Of a DNA stretch of 64,000 nt, positions 13,273 to 24,217 are shown one piece after another. The stretch is taken from contig CAVVVW010000027.1 of the NCBI GenBank assembly GCA_963751775.1, positions 62,001 to 126,000 of the forward strand, in the 5' to 3' direction. Under the pieces are notes generated by a model. The model was not told where the DNA came from and did no database searches. It saw nothing but the letters and a program-made list of their open reading frames with translations. Numbering within the stretch: position 1 is the first letter of the stretch; the number at the start of each line of letters is the position of its first letter. This DNA comes from CADEEN01 sp963751775. Lineage in GTDB: Bacteria; Pseudomonadota; Gammaproteobacteria; Burkholderiales; Burkholderiaceae_C. The position numbers and the translations under genes are program-made.

Positions 13273-14535
13273 TCAGCCGCCTCGGCGCATCATGTCGAAG
13301 AAGTCGATGTTGTTCTTGCTTTGCTTCATCTTGTCGAGGATGAATTCCATCGACTCGATCTCGTCCATCGGGTAGAGCAGTTTGCGCAGGATCCAGGTCT
13401 TTTGCAGGATCTCGGGCTTGAGCAGCAATTCCTCGCGCCGAGTGCCGCTCTTGTTGAGCAGGATCGACGGGTAGACGCGCTTTTCCGACATGCGGCGGTC
13501 GAGGTAGATCTCGCAGTTGCCGGTGCCCTTGAACTCCTCGTAGATCACTTCGTCCATCTTCGAGCCGGTGTCGATCAGCGCGGTGCCGATGATGGTCAGC
13601 GAGCCGCCTTCCTCGATATTGCGCGCCGCGCCGAAGAAGCGCTTGGGCCGCTGCAATGCATTGGCGTCAACGCCGCCGGTGAGCACCTTGCCCGACGACG
13701 GCAAGACGTTGTTGTAGGCCCGCGCAAGCCTGGTGATCGAGTCGAGCAGGATCACGACGTCCTTCTTCAACTCGACCAGGCGCTTGGCGCGCTCGATCAC
13801 CATCTCGGCCACCTGAACATGGCGTGCCGCCGGTTCATCGAAGGTGGAGCTGATGACCTCGCCGCGCACCGTGCGCACCATTTCGGTCACTTCCTCGGGG
13901 CGCTCGTCCACCAACAACACGATCAGGTGAACTTCGGGGTAGTTGGCAACGATGGCATGCGCGAAGTGCTGCATCATCACCGTCTTGCCGCTCTTGGGTT
14001 GCGAGACAAGAAGCGCACGCTGGCCTTTGCCGATCGGCGCGATCAGGTCGATGATGCGGCTGGTGATGTTCTCCTCGCTCTTGATGTCGCGCTCGAGCTT
14101 GAACTGCTCCTTCGGGAACAGCGGCGTCAAGTTCTCGAACATGATCTTGTGCTTGCTCTCCTCGGGCAGCAGGCCGTTGACCCGGTCGACCTTGACCAGC
14201 GCAAAGTAGCGCTCGCCATCCTTGGGTACCCGCACTTCGCCCTCGACCATGTCGCCGGTGTGCAGGTTGAAGCGGCGAATCTGGCTCGGCGACAGGTAGA
14301 TGTCGTCGGTCGAGGCCATGTAACTGGCTTCGATCGAACGCAGAAAGCCGAAGCCGTCGGGCAGCACCTCGAGCACGCCGTCGCCGAACACCTGTTCGCC
14401 GCCCTTGGCGCGCTTCTTCATGATCGCGAACATCAGCTCCTGCTTGCGCAGGCGGGCGACGTTCTCGATTTCCAGCTCCTCGCCCATCTTGAGCAGCTCG
14501 GAGACGTGTTGGGCTTTCAGTTCTGACAGATGCAT
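13273..14535 (-). CDS. rho: Transcription termination factor Rho
   Basis: 420 aa, intact. Rho is a homohexameric RNA-dependent ATPase that terminates transcription. The start is ATG 14535 (MHLSELKAQHVSELL), with GAGGG about 12 nt upstream. A TTG four codons earlier is possible but less usual. The N-terminal RNA-binding domain has the cold-shock-like GFGFLRS and YLSPSQIRRFNL. The ATPase core has Walker A SQPKSGKT near 180, Walker B VVILLDSITRLARAYN, and the Q/R-loop regions GGVDANAL and GTALIDTGSKMDEVIYEEFKGTGN. About 250 bp lie between it and trxA with no obvious gene. Confidence 0.97.
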   Translation of the reverse strand: MHLSELKAQHVSELLKMGEELEIENVARLRKQELMFAIMKKRAKGGEQVFGDGVLEVLPDGFGFLRSIEASYMASTDDIYLSPSQIRRFNLHTGDMVEGEVRVPKDGERYFALVKVDRVNGLLPEESKHKIMFENLTPLFPKEQFKLERDIKSEENITSRIIDLIAPIGKGQRALLVSQPKSGKTVMMQHFAHAIVANYPEVHLIVLLVDERPEEVTEMVRTVRGEVISSTFDEPAARHVQVAEMVIERAKRLVELKKDVVILLDSITRLARAYNNVLPSSGKVLTGGVDANALQRPKRFFGAARNIEEGGSLTIIGTALIDTGSKMDEVIYEEFKGTGNCEIYLDRRMSEKRVYPSILLNKSGTRREELLLKPEILQKTWILRKLLYPMDEIESMEFILDKMKQSKNNIDFFDMMRRGG

Positions 14536-14786
14536 GGCGATGGCCAACCCTCAGGGTCGCACGGGCCTTGCCAGGCGGCGTGCCGGATGTGTCGGCCCCA
14601 ACCGAAAGTCGTTGTGCAGCCCCTGCGGCGGCGCCCGACACGCTCGTGGCGTGCTCGAAACACGTATGTCAGGGGTGGGGCCGAAACCGCGGGCCTGGTG
14701 CCGTCCAGCCTAGACTGACGGCGAGCGCTCAGGGCGCGGTGGCAACTTCTGGCCGGGGCAGACAGCCACCCCGGCAATGGCACGGA

Positions 14787-15116
14787 TTATAGATGACTGT
14801 CGAGGAACGACGTCAACTGCGACTTCGACAACGCGCCAACCTTGGTTGCAGCCAATTGGCCGCCCTTGAACAGCATCAGTGTCGGGATGCCGCGGATGCC
14901 GAACTTGGCCGGCACGTCGCGGTTCTCGTCGACGTTCATCTTCGCGATCAGCAGCTTGTCCTTGTACGACTCGGAAACCTCGTCGAGCATCGGCGCGATC
15001 ATCTTGCATGGGCCGCACCATTCGGCCCAGTAATCGACGAGCACCGGCTTGTCGGCCTTCAGCACGTCGGCCTCGAACGATGCGTCGGAAACATGCTTGA
15101 TCAATTCGCTGCTCAT
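14787..15116 (-). CDS. trxA: Thioredoxin TrxA
   Basis: 109 aa, intact. A cytoplasmic disulfide reductase with the active-site motif WAEWCGPCKM near residues 29-38 and the conserved cis-Pro in GIRGIPTLMLFK. ATG 15116 (MSSELIKHV) is the normal start. It is divergent from the AddB-like gene and upstream of rho. The trxA-rho-rpmE order next to a RecB-like helicase pair is conserved in Burkholderiales. Confidence 0.96.
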   Translation of the reverse strand: MSSELIKHVSDASFEADVLKADKPVLVDYWAEWCGPCKMIAPMLDEVSESYKDKLLIAKMNVDENRDVPAKFGIRGIPTLMLFKGGQLAATKVGALSKSQLTSFLDSHL

Positions 15117-15219
15117 GGTGTGGTTCCTCGGTGCCCGGCGCGCCGATCCATGGCGCAAGGCACAATGATTCTGACACAAGCCCCTCGTTCGCGAGGCTCG
15201 CCCGCCGCGGCCGTTGACT

Positions 15220-17811
15220 ATGAGCCCGATAGTGAGTCCGTCAACCCGCCTGCGATTTGACGACGCCCGCGTCGATGCCGGCTTTTGGCCCGATGTCGCG
15301 GCGCGGATCGCGCGCTGGTGCGCAGTGCAGGGCGTGAACCTGCGTGATGTCGTCGTGCTGCTGCCCTACGCCGGGCTCTTGCCGCCGCTGCGCGAGGCGT
15401 TTGCCGGGCATCGAGGGATGGCAGCCGCGCATCGAGACCACACGCACGCTGTCTGCGTCGCTGGCGCCGGCCCGCGGCGCCGCGGCCGGGCAGGTCAGCT
15501 TCGATCGGGTCACCGACCGGCTGACCGCCGCCACGATGCTGCGCTTACAGGGCAGCCGGGGCGGCTTGGGAGCGGCGCGATGCGCGTGCCTTCGATGCCG
15601 CCGTCGCGGCGCTGGTCGATGCGGCGCACACGCTGTTGCGCGGCGCCCATGACCGTGCGCCCGATCTGCGCGATGCGTATTGGACGGCCGCCCGGCGAGG
15701 CCCTGGCGCCGATCGGCGGCCCGGGTGCCGGCGAGCGCGGACTGGCGCGCGTGGCACTCGAGTGGGCGGCGGCCGCCGACGCGCCGGCGCAGGACGGCCT
15801 TGTGGAGACTGCGCCCCGCCGCCTGGGTCGGGCTGCAAGCGGGCGGCCCCGATGCGCTGGTCGAGGCCCTGCTGACGCGGGCCGCCTCGAGTGGCACACC
15901 GGTGCTCTGGCTCGACACCGACGCGCCCGCGGCAGCGCCCTTCGATGCAGCGGCCGATCTGCCTGTACCGCGGCGCTGGCTGTGCGAGGGCCTCGAGGGC
16001 GAAGCGCAGGCTGCCACGCTGGCCGTACTGAGCCGCGCTCGATCAAGGTCATACGCCGATCGCGCTGATCGCACTCGATCGCCTCGTCGTGCGTCGCATC
16101 CGCGCCTTGCTCGATCGGGCGCGCGTCGGCCTGCGCGACGAAACGGGCTGGGCGCTGTCGACCACCCGCTCCGCGGCGCGGCTGATGGCGCTGCTGCGCG
16201 CTGCCGATCCCGCGCGCAGTCGCGACGCGGCGCTCGACTGGCTCAAGGCCGAGAGGGGCGACGATCCGGCATTGCAGCGGCTCGAAGCCGCCTGGCGACG
16301 CGGCAGCGAGCCCGATCCGGCGGCGCTGGCGATGTGGCAGGCCGCATTGGCGGGCTTGCAGGCGCTTCGATTACGCCGGCCGCCGACCGCTGTCGGCCTG
16401 GCTGGCCGCGCTCGCCGCCGTTGCGCCGACGCTGCTGGCCGCGCTCGGCGACGACGCGGCAGGGCGCCCGTTGCTCGCGGCCCTGCACCTCGACGGCCTG
16501 GCGGGCACCCCCGCCTGGCAGGCGGCTGCCGATTCGACGCGACTCGACTACGCCGCGTTCACCCGCTGGGTCGATGCCACGCTCGCGGCGGCGAACTTCG
16601 TGCCGCCAAGCGAAGCCGCGGCGCCGGTCGTGATCACGCCGCTGGCCAGCGCCATGCTGCGGCCGTTTGCGGCCGTCGTGATGCCCGGCTGCGATCAGCA
16701 GCACCTCGGCGCCGCGACGTGCGACCACCGGCCTGCTCCCCGACGCGCTGCTGCGCGAGCTGGGCCTGCCCAACGCCGGTGAGCAGCGTGAACGCGAGCG
16801 TCTTGCCTTCGCCCACCTGCTGCGCTTGCCGCGGTTGACGCTGTTGCGCCGCCACAGCGACGCCGGTGAGCTCCTGGTGCCGAGCCCGCTCGTCGAGCTG
16901 GCGTGGCAGGCGCGTCGCCGCCTGCAGCGGCCCGCGCCCGACGAAGTCGCGGCACCGCTGCCGCTGCGCCAGGTCGTCTGCCTCGCCGATCGCCCGGCCG
17001 GCACCGAGCGCCGCGCAGGCGCTGCCCGAGCGCTTGTCGGCCAGCTCGGTCGAGGCGCTGCGCACCTGCCCGTACCGGTTCTTCGCGTTGACGCTGCTGG
17101 GTCTGAAGCAGTCGCCAGAGCTCGATGCGGCGCTCGAGAAGCGCGACTACGGCACCTGGCTGCACGGCGTGCTGCTGCGCTTTCATGCCGAGCGGCCGGC
17201 AAGCGGCGCAGCTGCGACCGACGCTGCCCGCCTGCGGGCGGCGGCCGATGCCGAACAGGCGGCGCTGGCGCTGGACGCCGCGCAACTGCTGCCGTTCCGG
17301 GCTGCATTCGAACGTTTCGTCACCAACTACCTCGATTGGCTGCACGCGCGCGACGCCGAAGGATGGCAGTACGAGGCCGGCGAGTTGGCGCTGCGGCGCG
17401 ACGAGGAGGCTCTGGCGGGCGTGGCTCTCGATGGCCGCGTCGATCGCATCGACGTGCACGTGGCCAGCAATACCCGCCAGCTCATCGACTACAAGACCGG
17501 CAGCGTGCAGGCACTGAAGGACAAGGTCGCCGATCCGCTCGAAGACACCCAACTCGCCTTTTATGCCGCCCTGCTCGGCGCGGCGCAGCCCGTGCGCGCG
17601 ATCTACCTCGCGCTCGACGAGCGCAAGCCGCCGCTGGAGATCGAGCATCCCGACGTGGCCGCCAGTGCCGCGATGCTGGTGCATGGCTTGGCGCACGATC
17701 TGGCGCAGTTGCGCGGCGGCGCCGGCATGCCGGCGTTGGGCGAGGGCGCGGTGTGCGATTACTGCGAGGCGCGTGGTCTGTGCCGGCGTGACCACTGGGC
17801 CGGCGAGGTGA
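15220..17811 (+). CDS. AddB-like PD-(D/E)XK nuclease subunit (about 8-9 frameshifts)
   Basis: The presumed partner of the downstream UvrD-type helicase in double-strand-break end processing. The C-terminal third is clean: RTCPYRFF, the nuclease core DGRVDRIDVHV...DYKTG, and CDYCEARGLCR. Together these give four cysteines typical of the AddB iron-sulfur nuclease domain. The N-terminal two thirds can be followed only by moving through all three frames. Shifts lie near 15409, 15565, 15695, 15800, 16034, 16365, 16720 and 17005, all +1. The reconstructed length is about 860 aa. A ninth +1 shift near 17800 would end the protein at a TGA (17809-17811) overlapping the helicase ATG. As given, the frame instead fuses into the helicase. 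Confidence 0.7.
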
Positions 17812-20800
17812 TGCGTGTGAACGCGCCGGCCTACACCCTCGACGGCCGCCGCGTCGGCCGCGAGGCCTTCTACGCCGCGGCCTGCGACCCGCGCCGTCCG
17901 GTCGTCGTCGAGGCCTGTGCCGGTGCCGGCAAGACCTGGATGCTGATTTCGCGCATCGTTCGCGCGCTGCTCGACGGCGCCGAGCCGCAACAGATCCTGG
18001 CCATCACCTTCACGCGCAGGGCGGCCGGCGAGATGCGCACGCGGCTGGCGGGGTGGCTGCGCGAGTTCTCGCAGCTCAGCCCGGAGGCTGCCATCGAGGC
18101 TTTGCAGCAACGCGGCGTCGAGCCCGGCGCCGCACGGCGTCAGGCCGATGCATTGATCGGCCTGCACGAGCGGGTGCTGGCCACCGGCCGCAGCGTCGAA
18201 GTGCGCACCTTCCATGCCTGGTTTTCTCAACTGCTGCGCGCCGCGCCGCTGGACATGCTGGCCGAACTCGGCCTGCGACCGGACCTGGAACTCGTGCAAG
18301 ACCTCGACGACCTGCAGCCCGGAATTGATGCGCCGTTTCCAGGCCGCCGTGCTTCGCGACGAGGCCTTGCTCGCCGACTACCGCAGGCTGGCCACTTCGC
18401 GCGGGCGCACAGGCTTGCAGAAGTGGCTCGACAGCGCCTGGCAGCGGCGCATCGAGATCGAACTTGCCGATGCAGCCGGCGCGCTCGAAGACAGTGTCGA
18501 GCCGGCCGCGGCGCTGTTTGCCGAGTGCGCGGGCCTGGCCGATCCGGCGGCGCTGGTGCGCCAGACGGCGTTCGCCGATGCTGCCCACGCGCTGGCACGC
18601 GGGCTGGCCGCGCGCGGCAAGGTCAAGTCCGATCAGGCGGCGGCGGCGATCGTCGCCGCACTCTTGCTGACCGATGACCGTGCGGCGTTCGACGGACTCT
18701 GGGCCGCACTGTTCACCGTCGCGGGCACGGCCAAGAAGCAGCTGGGCGACCTGCCGGCGCAGGCGGACTTGTCGGCGACGCTCGAGCGCATCCGGCAGGC
18801 CGTGGCCCAGCACGATGCCCGTATCGAGCACCTGTGCATGGTCGCGGCTGTCGCGCGCCTTGTTCGCCGCCTACGCCGAGCTCAAGCAAGCAGCGTGGTC
18901 TGATCGACATGGCCGACCTCGAACGCGTCGCGCTGGCGTTGCTGGCCGACCACGCGCTTGCCGGCTGGATCCAGCAGCGCCTGGACGCGCGCGTGCGACA
19001 CCTGTTGATCGACGAGTTCCAGGACACCAGCCCGCTGCAGTGGCATGCGCTGCACGCCTGGCTCTCGTCGTACGCCGGGGCCGGCAGCGGCGCGATGCCG
19101 AGCCTGTTCATCGTTGGTGACCCGAAGCAGAGCATCTACCGTTTCCGCCGCGCCGAGCCCCGCGTGTTCGAGGCGGCCCAGCGGTTCGTGGTCGACGGGC
19201 TGGGCGGAACCGTCGCCGCCTGCGATCACACGCGGCGCAACGCGCCGGCTGTGCTGGCGGCGATCAACCGATGTCTTCGGTCGCTTGAGCGAAGAGGGCG
19301 CGCTCGGCGGCTGGCGCGAGCACAGCACCGAGCTGGGCACCGTCGGCGAGCCGGAGGTCTTCGTGCTGCCGAGCGCCGAGCGGGCGGCTGGCCGATCGGA
19401 CAAGGCCACGGCCGCCGAACGCGTCTGGCGCGACACCTTGCGCACGCCACGCCGCGAGCCCGAGGCCGTGCTGCGCGCCGCCGAGGCGACGACGGTCGCG
19501 CGGGCCGTGCACGAACTGGTGCACACGCAAGGGTTTGCACCCGGCGAAATCTTCGTGCTGGCGCGCAAGCGTGCATCCTTGCGCCTTGCCGCCGACGCGC
19601 TGCGTGCGTTGCATCTGGCCTACGCGGCGCCCGAGGAAGTCGCGCTGGCCGAATTGCCGGAGGTGCAGGACCTGCTGGCGGTGCTCGACGTGCTGGCCTC
19701 GCCCGTGCAGGCGCTGTCGCTGGCGCGGGCGTTGAAGAGCCCGTTGTTCGGCGTCGACGACGATGAACTGTTGCGCCTGTCGATCGCGGCGCGCGCTGCC
19801 AACGGGGCCGGCGGTTGGTGGCCTGCGCTGATGCGCGGCGATGTCGCGAGTCCGGCGCTGGATCGTGCGCGCGGGCTGCTTGCCGCGTTGGCACGAGGCC
19901 GCGGCGCTGCTGCCGCCGCACGACCTGCTGGACCGCATCGTGCACGAGGGGGAATTGATCGCGCGCCTGGTCGCCGTGCTGCCCGCCGAACATGCACCGG
20001 CTGCGGTCGACGCCGTGCAGTCGCTGCTGGCCTGCGCGCTCGAACTCGATGGCGCGCGCTATGCCACGCCTTACAACTTCGTGCGTGCGCTGCGCCAACG
20101 CAGCGTCAAGGCCTTGCCCGCGGCCCAGGCGGACGCCGTGCAGCTGCTGACCATTCACGGTGCCAAGGGTCTCGAGGCACGGGCGGTGTTCGTGATGGAT
20201 GCCGAACCCGAGGCGCAGCCTGCCGAAACGGCCACGCTGCTGATCGACTGGCCGGTCTCGGCGACGCGTCCGCGCCGGGTCGCGTTCATCGCCGCGGAAT
20301 CGCGCTGCCCGGCCTCGTTGCAGGCCTTGCTCGCCGATGAGCAGGCCGCGCGCCAGCGCGAGGAACTCAATGGCTTGTACGTGGCGATGACACGGGCCAA
20401 GGAGCGGCTCGCGTTCAGCCGCACGCCGCCGTGGCATGCCGGACCGGAGCGGTCGTGGTGGCAGCGCGTCGACGGCAATGGCCATCGAATGGCGGCCGGC
20501 GTCGTTGGTGGCAGCGCATGGCACGCTGCGAAGCACGGCGGTGGTGGATCTGCCGCTGGCCTCGCGTGCCCGGCCCACCCTCGCTGCGGCGGCGGGCGTG
20601 GCCGATGGCGACAGCCGCACGCCTCGGCCAGGCCGTGCACCGCGTGCTCGAATGGGCGACCGCAAGCGCTGCTCCCGATGTCAAGCACCTGGCGGCTGCG
20701 GCCGCCGTCGAGTATCGGCGTTGCCGATGCTGGCGCTGTGCAATCGATCAGCACGCGCATCCTGAGCAGTGCCGCCTGCGCGCCACTGTTCGACGCGCGC

Positions 20801-21070
20801 GCATTGGCTTGGGCTGGAAACGAGGTGCCGATGGCCGGCGTCGGCGAGCAGGCCGGCCAGGTGCTGCGCATCGACCGCCTGGTTTGCACGCTCGGCGATA
20901 TGCCGACTTGGTGGGTGCTCGACTACAAGCTCGACGCGGCACCGCAGTTGGTCGCCGCCTACCGCGACCAGCTCGCGGCCTACCGCCGCGCAGTGCAGGC
21001 AGTACAGCCGGGCGATCCGGTGCGTGCGGCGTTCGTCAGCGGCTCGGGTGAGTTGATCGAGCCGACCTGA
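17811..21070 (+). CDS. AddA/RecB-like UvrD superfamily helicase-nuclease (about 8 frameshifts)
   Basis: A superfamily 1A helicase with a C-terminal nuclease motif, about 1083 aa when rebuilt. Motifs appear in order. Walker A ACAGAGKTWML is near residue 35, followed by AITFTRRAAGEMRTRL (motif Ia) and HLLIDEFQDTSPLQWHALH (motif II). Then come GDPKQSIYRFRRAEP (motif III), LLTIHGAKGLEA (motif V), LYVAMTRAKERL (motif VI) and DYKLD of the terminal PD-(D/E)XK nuclease. Shifts lie near 18320, 18845, 18893, 19265, 19890, 20475, 20620 and 20700, again all +1. The start ATG 17811 overlaps an out-of-frame TGA, suggesting translational coupling to the upstream nuclease subunit. About 220 bp with no recognisable feature follow before the next gene. 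Confidence 0.75.
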
Positions 21071-21290
21071 GGGCCGCCCGTGGCGACCCGGCGTGCCGAG
21101 TCGCCGCGCTGGATCGGCCGTCGTGCGGCCAGGTAGGGTGACGAGCCTCACCCCGGCACTGGTCGCAACGCTTAGGGCTGCTTGGTTCCCCACCTGACCC
21201 GGTTGGGCGCGCTTCCATGCGGGAAGGCCCGTCGGATGTCGATTGTAGTGGCGCGACGGCGGCGCCGCCTGGCGCTTGCTCGGTGAGTGT

Positions 21291-22421
21291 TCAGCGCAGC
21301 TGCAGCGCGTCGTCGCCGAAGCGCAGGCCCAGCGGCTCGATCAGCAATTGCTTTTCGCCGGCCTCGACGCGGCCGGCAACCAGGGCCACGATGCCTTGCG
21401 CGCGCGCGATGGCGACACTGCGCTCGGCCTGCTCGGGGGCGACGAACAAGGCAAAGCCGGCACCCATGTTGAGCGTGCTGTACGCCTCCTGGTCGTCGTG
21501 CCCGGCGTGACGCTGCATGAACTTCAGCACCGGCGGTACGGCCGGCACGGCGTGCATGCGGTAGGTGAAGCGGGCCGGGTGGCGCAACAGCTTTCGCCAA
21601 CCATGGCCGGTGATGTTGGCGGCATAGTGCGGCGCGATGCCGGCTTGCCACAATGCCTCGGTGACGGGTGAGTACAGCGTGGTCGGCGCGAGCAGCGCGG
21701 CGCCGAACGTGGTGCCCGTCGCGTCGATCGGTGTCAGGTAGCCTTGCGGCAGCCGCTCGGCGAGTTTTCGCGCCAGCGACAGGCCATTGGCATGGATGCC
21801 GCTCGACGCCAGCAGGACGATGGCGTCGCCGGCGGCGAGCTTGTCGCCGACCGAGAGGCGCTGCTTCGGGTTGACGAGGCCGGTGCAACTCGCTGCCAGA
21901 TCGATGCGCCCGGCTTCGACGATGCCCGCCAGCGCCGGCGTCTCGCCCCCGCCCCAGGCCACCTTGCACGCCGCGCACGCGCGCTGCCATCCCGCCACCA
22001 GCGCCTGCGCGCGTGCCACGTCGCCGAACCACTCGCTGCCGCCCGCGGCCCAGTAGGCCTGCACGACCAATGGCGTGGCGCCGACGGTGATCAGGTCGTT
22101 GACGGCCATCGCGATCGTGTCCTGCGCGATGCCGTCGTAATAGCTGTTGCCGGTGAGCCTGGCCATCTCGTCGGCCACCAGGGCCTTGCTGCCCAGGCAC
22201 TCGACGATGCTGGCGATGTAGAAGGGCCCGACGTCGACCACGTACGCCGATTCGCCGCGCGAGGCCTTGACTTCGCTGAACCCATGGCCGGCCAGGTGCG
22301 TCGCCGTGGCGGCGGCTGCGCGTTGCGCGGCAACCTTCAGCGGGTCGATCAGGCCGTAGTCGACGCCGGCTTGTTCGTAGCTCAGCGGCTGGATACCGGG
22401 TGCGGTCGCGGGGGTTGTCAT
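21291..22421 (-). CDS. PurM-like AIR-synthase-related protein
   Basis: 376 aa, intact. It has the PurM fold pattern: IASIVECLGSK, DTIAMAVNDLITVGATPLV near residue 105, a GGGETPALAG loop, a second domain with LLASSGIHANGLSL, and NITGHGWRKLLR. It departs from true PurM, which has the loop GGETAEMPG and a different N-terminus, so it is probably a paralogue acting on another substrate rather than the purine enzyme. It diverges from dnaX with 42 bp between the starts. A GATAAT box lies 8 nt before its ATG with no ribosome binding site, suggesting a leaderless mRNA. Confidence 0.75.
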   Translation of the reverse strand: MTTPATAPGIQPLSYEQAGVDYGLIDPLKVAAQRAAAATATHLAGHGFSEVKASRGESAYVVDVGPFYIASIVECLGSKALVADEMARLTGNSYYDGIAQDTIAMAVNDLITVGATPLVVQAYWAAGGSEWFGDVARAQALVAGWQRACAACKVAWGGGETPALAGIVEAGRIDLAASCTGLVNPKQRLSVGDKLAAGDAIVLLASSGIHANGLSLARKLAERLPQGYLTPIDATGTTFGAALLAPTTLYSPVTEALWQAGIAPHYAANITGHGWRKLLRHPARFTYRMHAVPAVPPVLKFMQRHAGHDDQEAYSTLNMGAGFALFVAPEQAERSVAIARAQGIVALVAGRVEAGEKQLLIEPLGLRFGDDALQLR

Positions 22422-22429
22422 GGCTGGCG

Positions 22430-22435
22430 ATTATC
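22430..22435 (-). promoter_or_regulatory. -10-like box for the PurM-like gene (GATAAT)
   Basis: Reading the minus strand, GATAAT ends 8 nt before the ATG at 22421, with no Shine-Dalgarno between. No clear -35 is seen. Confidence 0.4.
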
Positions 22436-22451
22436 AGCGCAGGCCGCCTCG

Positions 22452-22457
22452 TAGAAT
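22452..22457 (+). promoter_or_regulatory. -10-like box for dnaX (TAGAAT)
   Basis: TAGAAT ends 6 nt before the dnaX ATG at 22464. This predicts transcription starting at the start codon (leaderless). No good -35 is seen. Confidence 0.4.
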
Positions 22458-22463
22458 TGCGCC

Positions 22464-24205
22464 ATGAGTTATGTCGTGCTCGCACGCAAGTATCGGCCGC
22501 GGTCGTTTTCCGAGATGGTCGGACAGGACGCGGTGGTGCGTGCGCTGACGCATGGCCTGGAGCAACAGCGCCTGCACCATGCCTACCTCTTCACCGGCAC
22601 GCGCGGCATCGGCAAGACCACGGTCTCGCGCATCCTGGCCAAGAGCCTGAACTGCACCGGGCCCGACGGCAGCGGCGGCATCACGGCCACGCCGTGCGGC
22701 CGCTGCAGCGCCTGCACCGAGATCGATGCCGACCGCTACATCGACTACATCGAGCTCGACGCCGCCAGCAACCGTGGCATCGACGAGATCCGTGAACTGC
22801 TCGAACGCGCGGCATACAAGCCCGCCGTCGGCCGTTTCAAGGTCTTCATGATCGACGAGGCGCACCAGTTGACCAAGGAGTCGTTCAACGCCTTGTTGAA
22901 GACGCTCGAGGAGCCACCCGATTACCTCAAGTTCGTGCTTGCCACCACCGACCCCGAGAAGATGCTGCCGACGGTGCTGTCGCGCTGCCTGCAGTTCAAT
23001 CTGCGCCCGATGGCGCCGGAGGTGGTGCACGAGCACCTCGTAAGGGTCCTGCAGGCCGAAGGCGTGGCCCACGATGAACTGTCGCTGCGCTTGTTGTCCC
23101 GCGCCGCACGCGGCTCGATGCGCGACGGCCTGTCACTGGCCGACCAGGCGATCGCCTACGGCGGCGGCGCCTTGACCGGTGACGGCGTGCGCGCCATGCT
23201 CGGCAGCGTCGAACGCGGCCACGCCAGTCGCTTCGTGCGCGCGCTGGCCGCGCGCGACGGCCGCGCGGTGCTGGCCGGTGTCGATGCGCTGCGCGAGCAT
23301 GGCCTGTCGGCTGCCGGCGCGCTCGAGGAAATGACGGCGCTGCTGCAGCAGATGGCGATCGAACAGGCCGTGCCCGGCGCGCTGCCCGAGACCGACCCCG
23401 AGACGATCGAGACCCGCGCCCTGGCTGCGCTGCTGCCGGCCGACGAAACCCAGTTGCTGTACAGCCTGGTGCTGAATGGCCGCCAGGAGCTCAATCTGGC
23501 GCCCGATGCCTACGCGGGTTTGACGATGGTCTTGTTGCGGCTCCTCGCGTTCGCACCCGAGGGCACACCGCCGGCGCGGCCGGTCGGTGCGGTGCCGAGT
23601 CGCGAGCAAGCTGCGGGTGTGCCGGCCGCGGCAGCGGCGGCGCCGCGGATCTTCGCCCAAGGCCGCGCCCGCCGAACCACCGGCCTGGCTCGACGAAGCG
23701 CCGCACGAGTTCGAACTGGCCACCGAGCGCGACTCGCCGCCGCAGCCGCCCGGGCGCCACCGTCCGCGCACTGCCCGGTGAACCGCCGGTGCCACTGGTG
23801 CCGACGGCACTGGGCGAGCGCTGGGCCGGCATCGTCGCCATGCTCGAACAACGCCAGTTGATCACGGCCCTGGTGCGCGAACTCGCGCTGCAGGCCGAAC
23901 TGGTCGCGCAAGGCGACGCTGCGGCGCCGCTTTGGCGCCTGCGCGTCGAGCGCGAGTCGTTGCGCACCGCGGCCCTGCGCGACAAGCTGCAGGCGGCGCT
24001 GGTCGAGGGGCTCGGCATGGCCGGGCTGCAGCTCGAGCTGCAGCCCGGCGTCGCGCTGGACACGCCGGCCCGCCGGATTGCCGCCGAGAAGCAGCGCCGC
24101 CAGCAGGAGGCCGAGCAGATCATCCACGACGACCCGCTGGTGCAGGAGATGCTTGCGCAGTTCAAGACCGCGCGCATCGTGCCCGGCTCGATCAAACCAC
24201 ATTAG
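22464..24205 (+). CDS. dnaX: DNA polymerase III tau/gamma subunit (two +1 frameshifts)
   Basis: The clamp-loader ATPase and replisome organiser. The AAA+ domain is intact: GTRGIGKT Walker A near residue 44, the zinc-binding CGRCSAC, VFMIDEAHQL Walker B, and the SRC sensor VLSRCLQFNLR. Oligomerisation domain III follows (TETIETRALAALLPADETQLLY). The Ala/Pro-rich linker changes frame twice, near 23655 and 23745. It then runs into the polymerase-binding domain V (LGERWAGIVAMLEQRQLITALVREL onward) to a TAG at 24203. Rebuilt length is about 579 aa. Neither break has an A/T-rich slippery heptamer, and both are +1, unlike the -1 programmed site of E. coli dnaX. It is the first gene of dnaX-ybaB-recR. 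Confidence 0.88.
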
Positions 24206-24217
24206 GAGTGCCAACCC

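Noticed and set aside
23650..23760. Programmed -1 frameshifting in dnaX
   Set aside because: Both changes are +1 and lack an A-rich slippery heptamer; they match the window-wide pattern of extra single bases.
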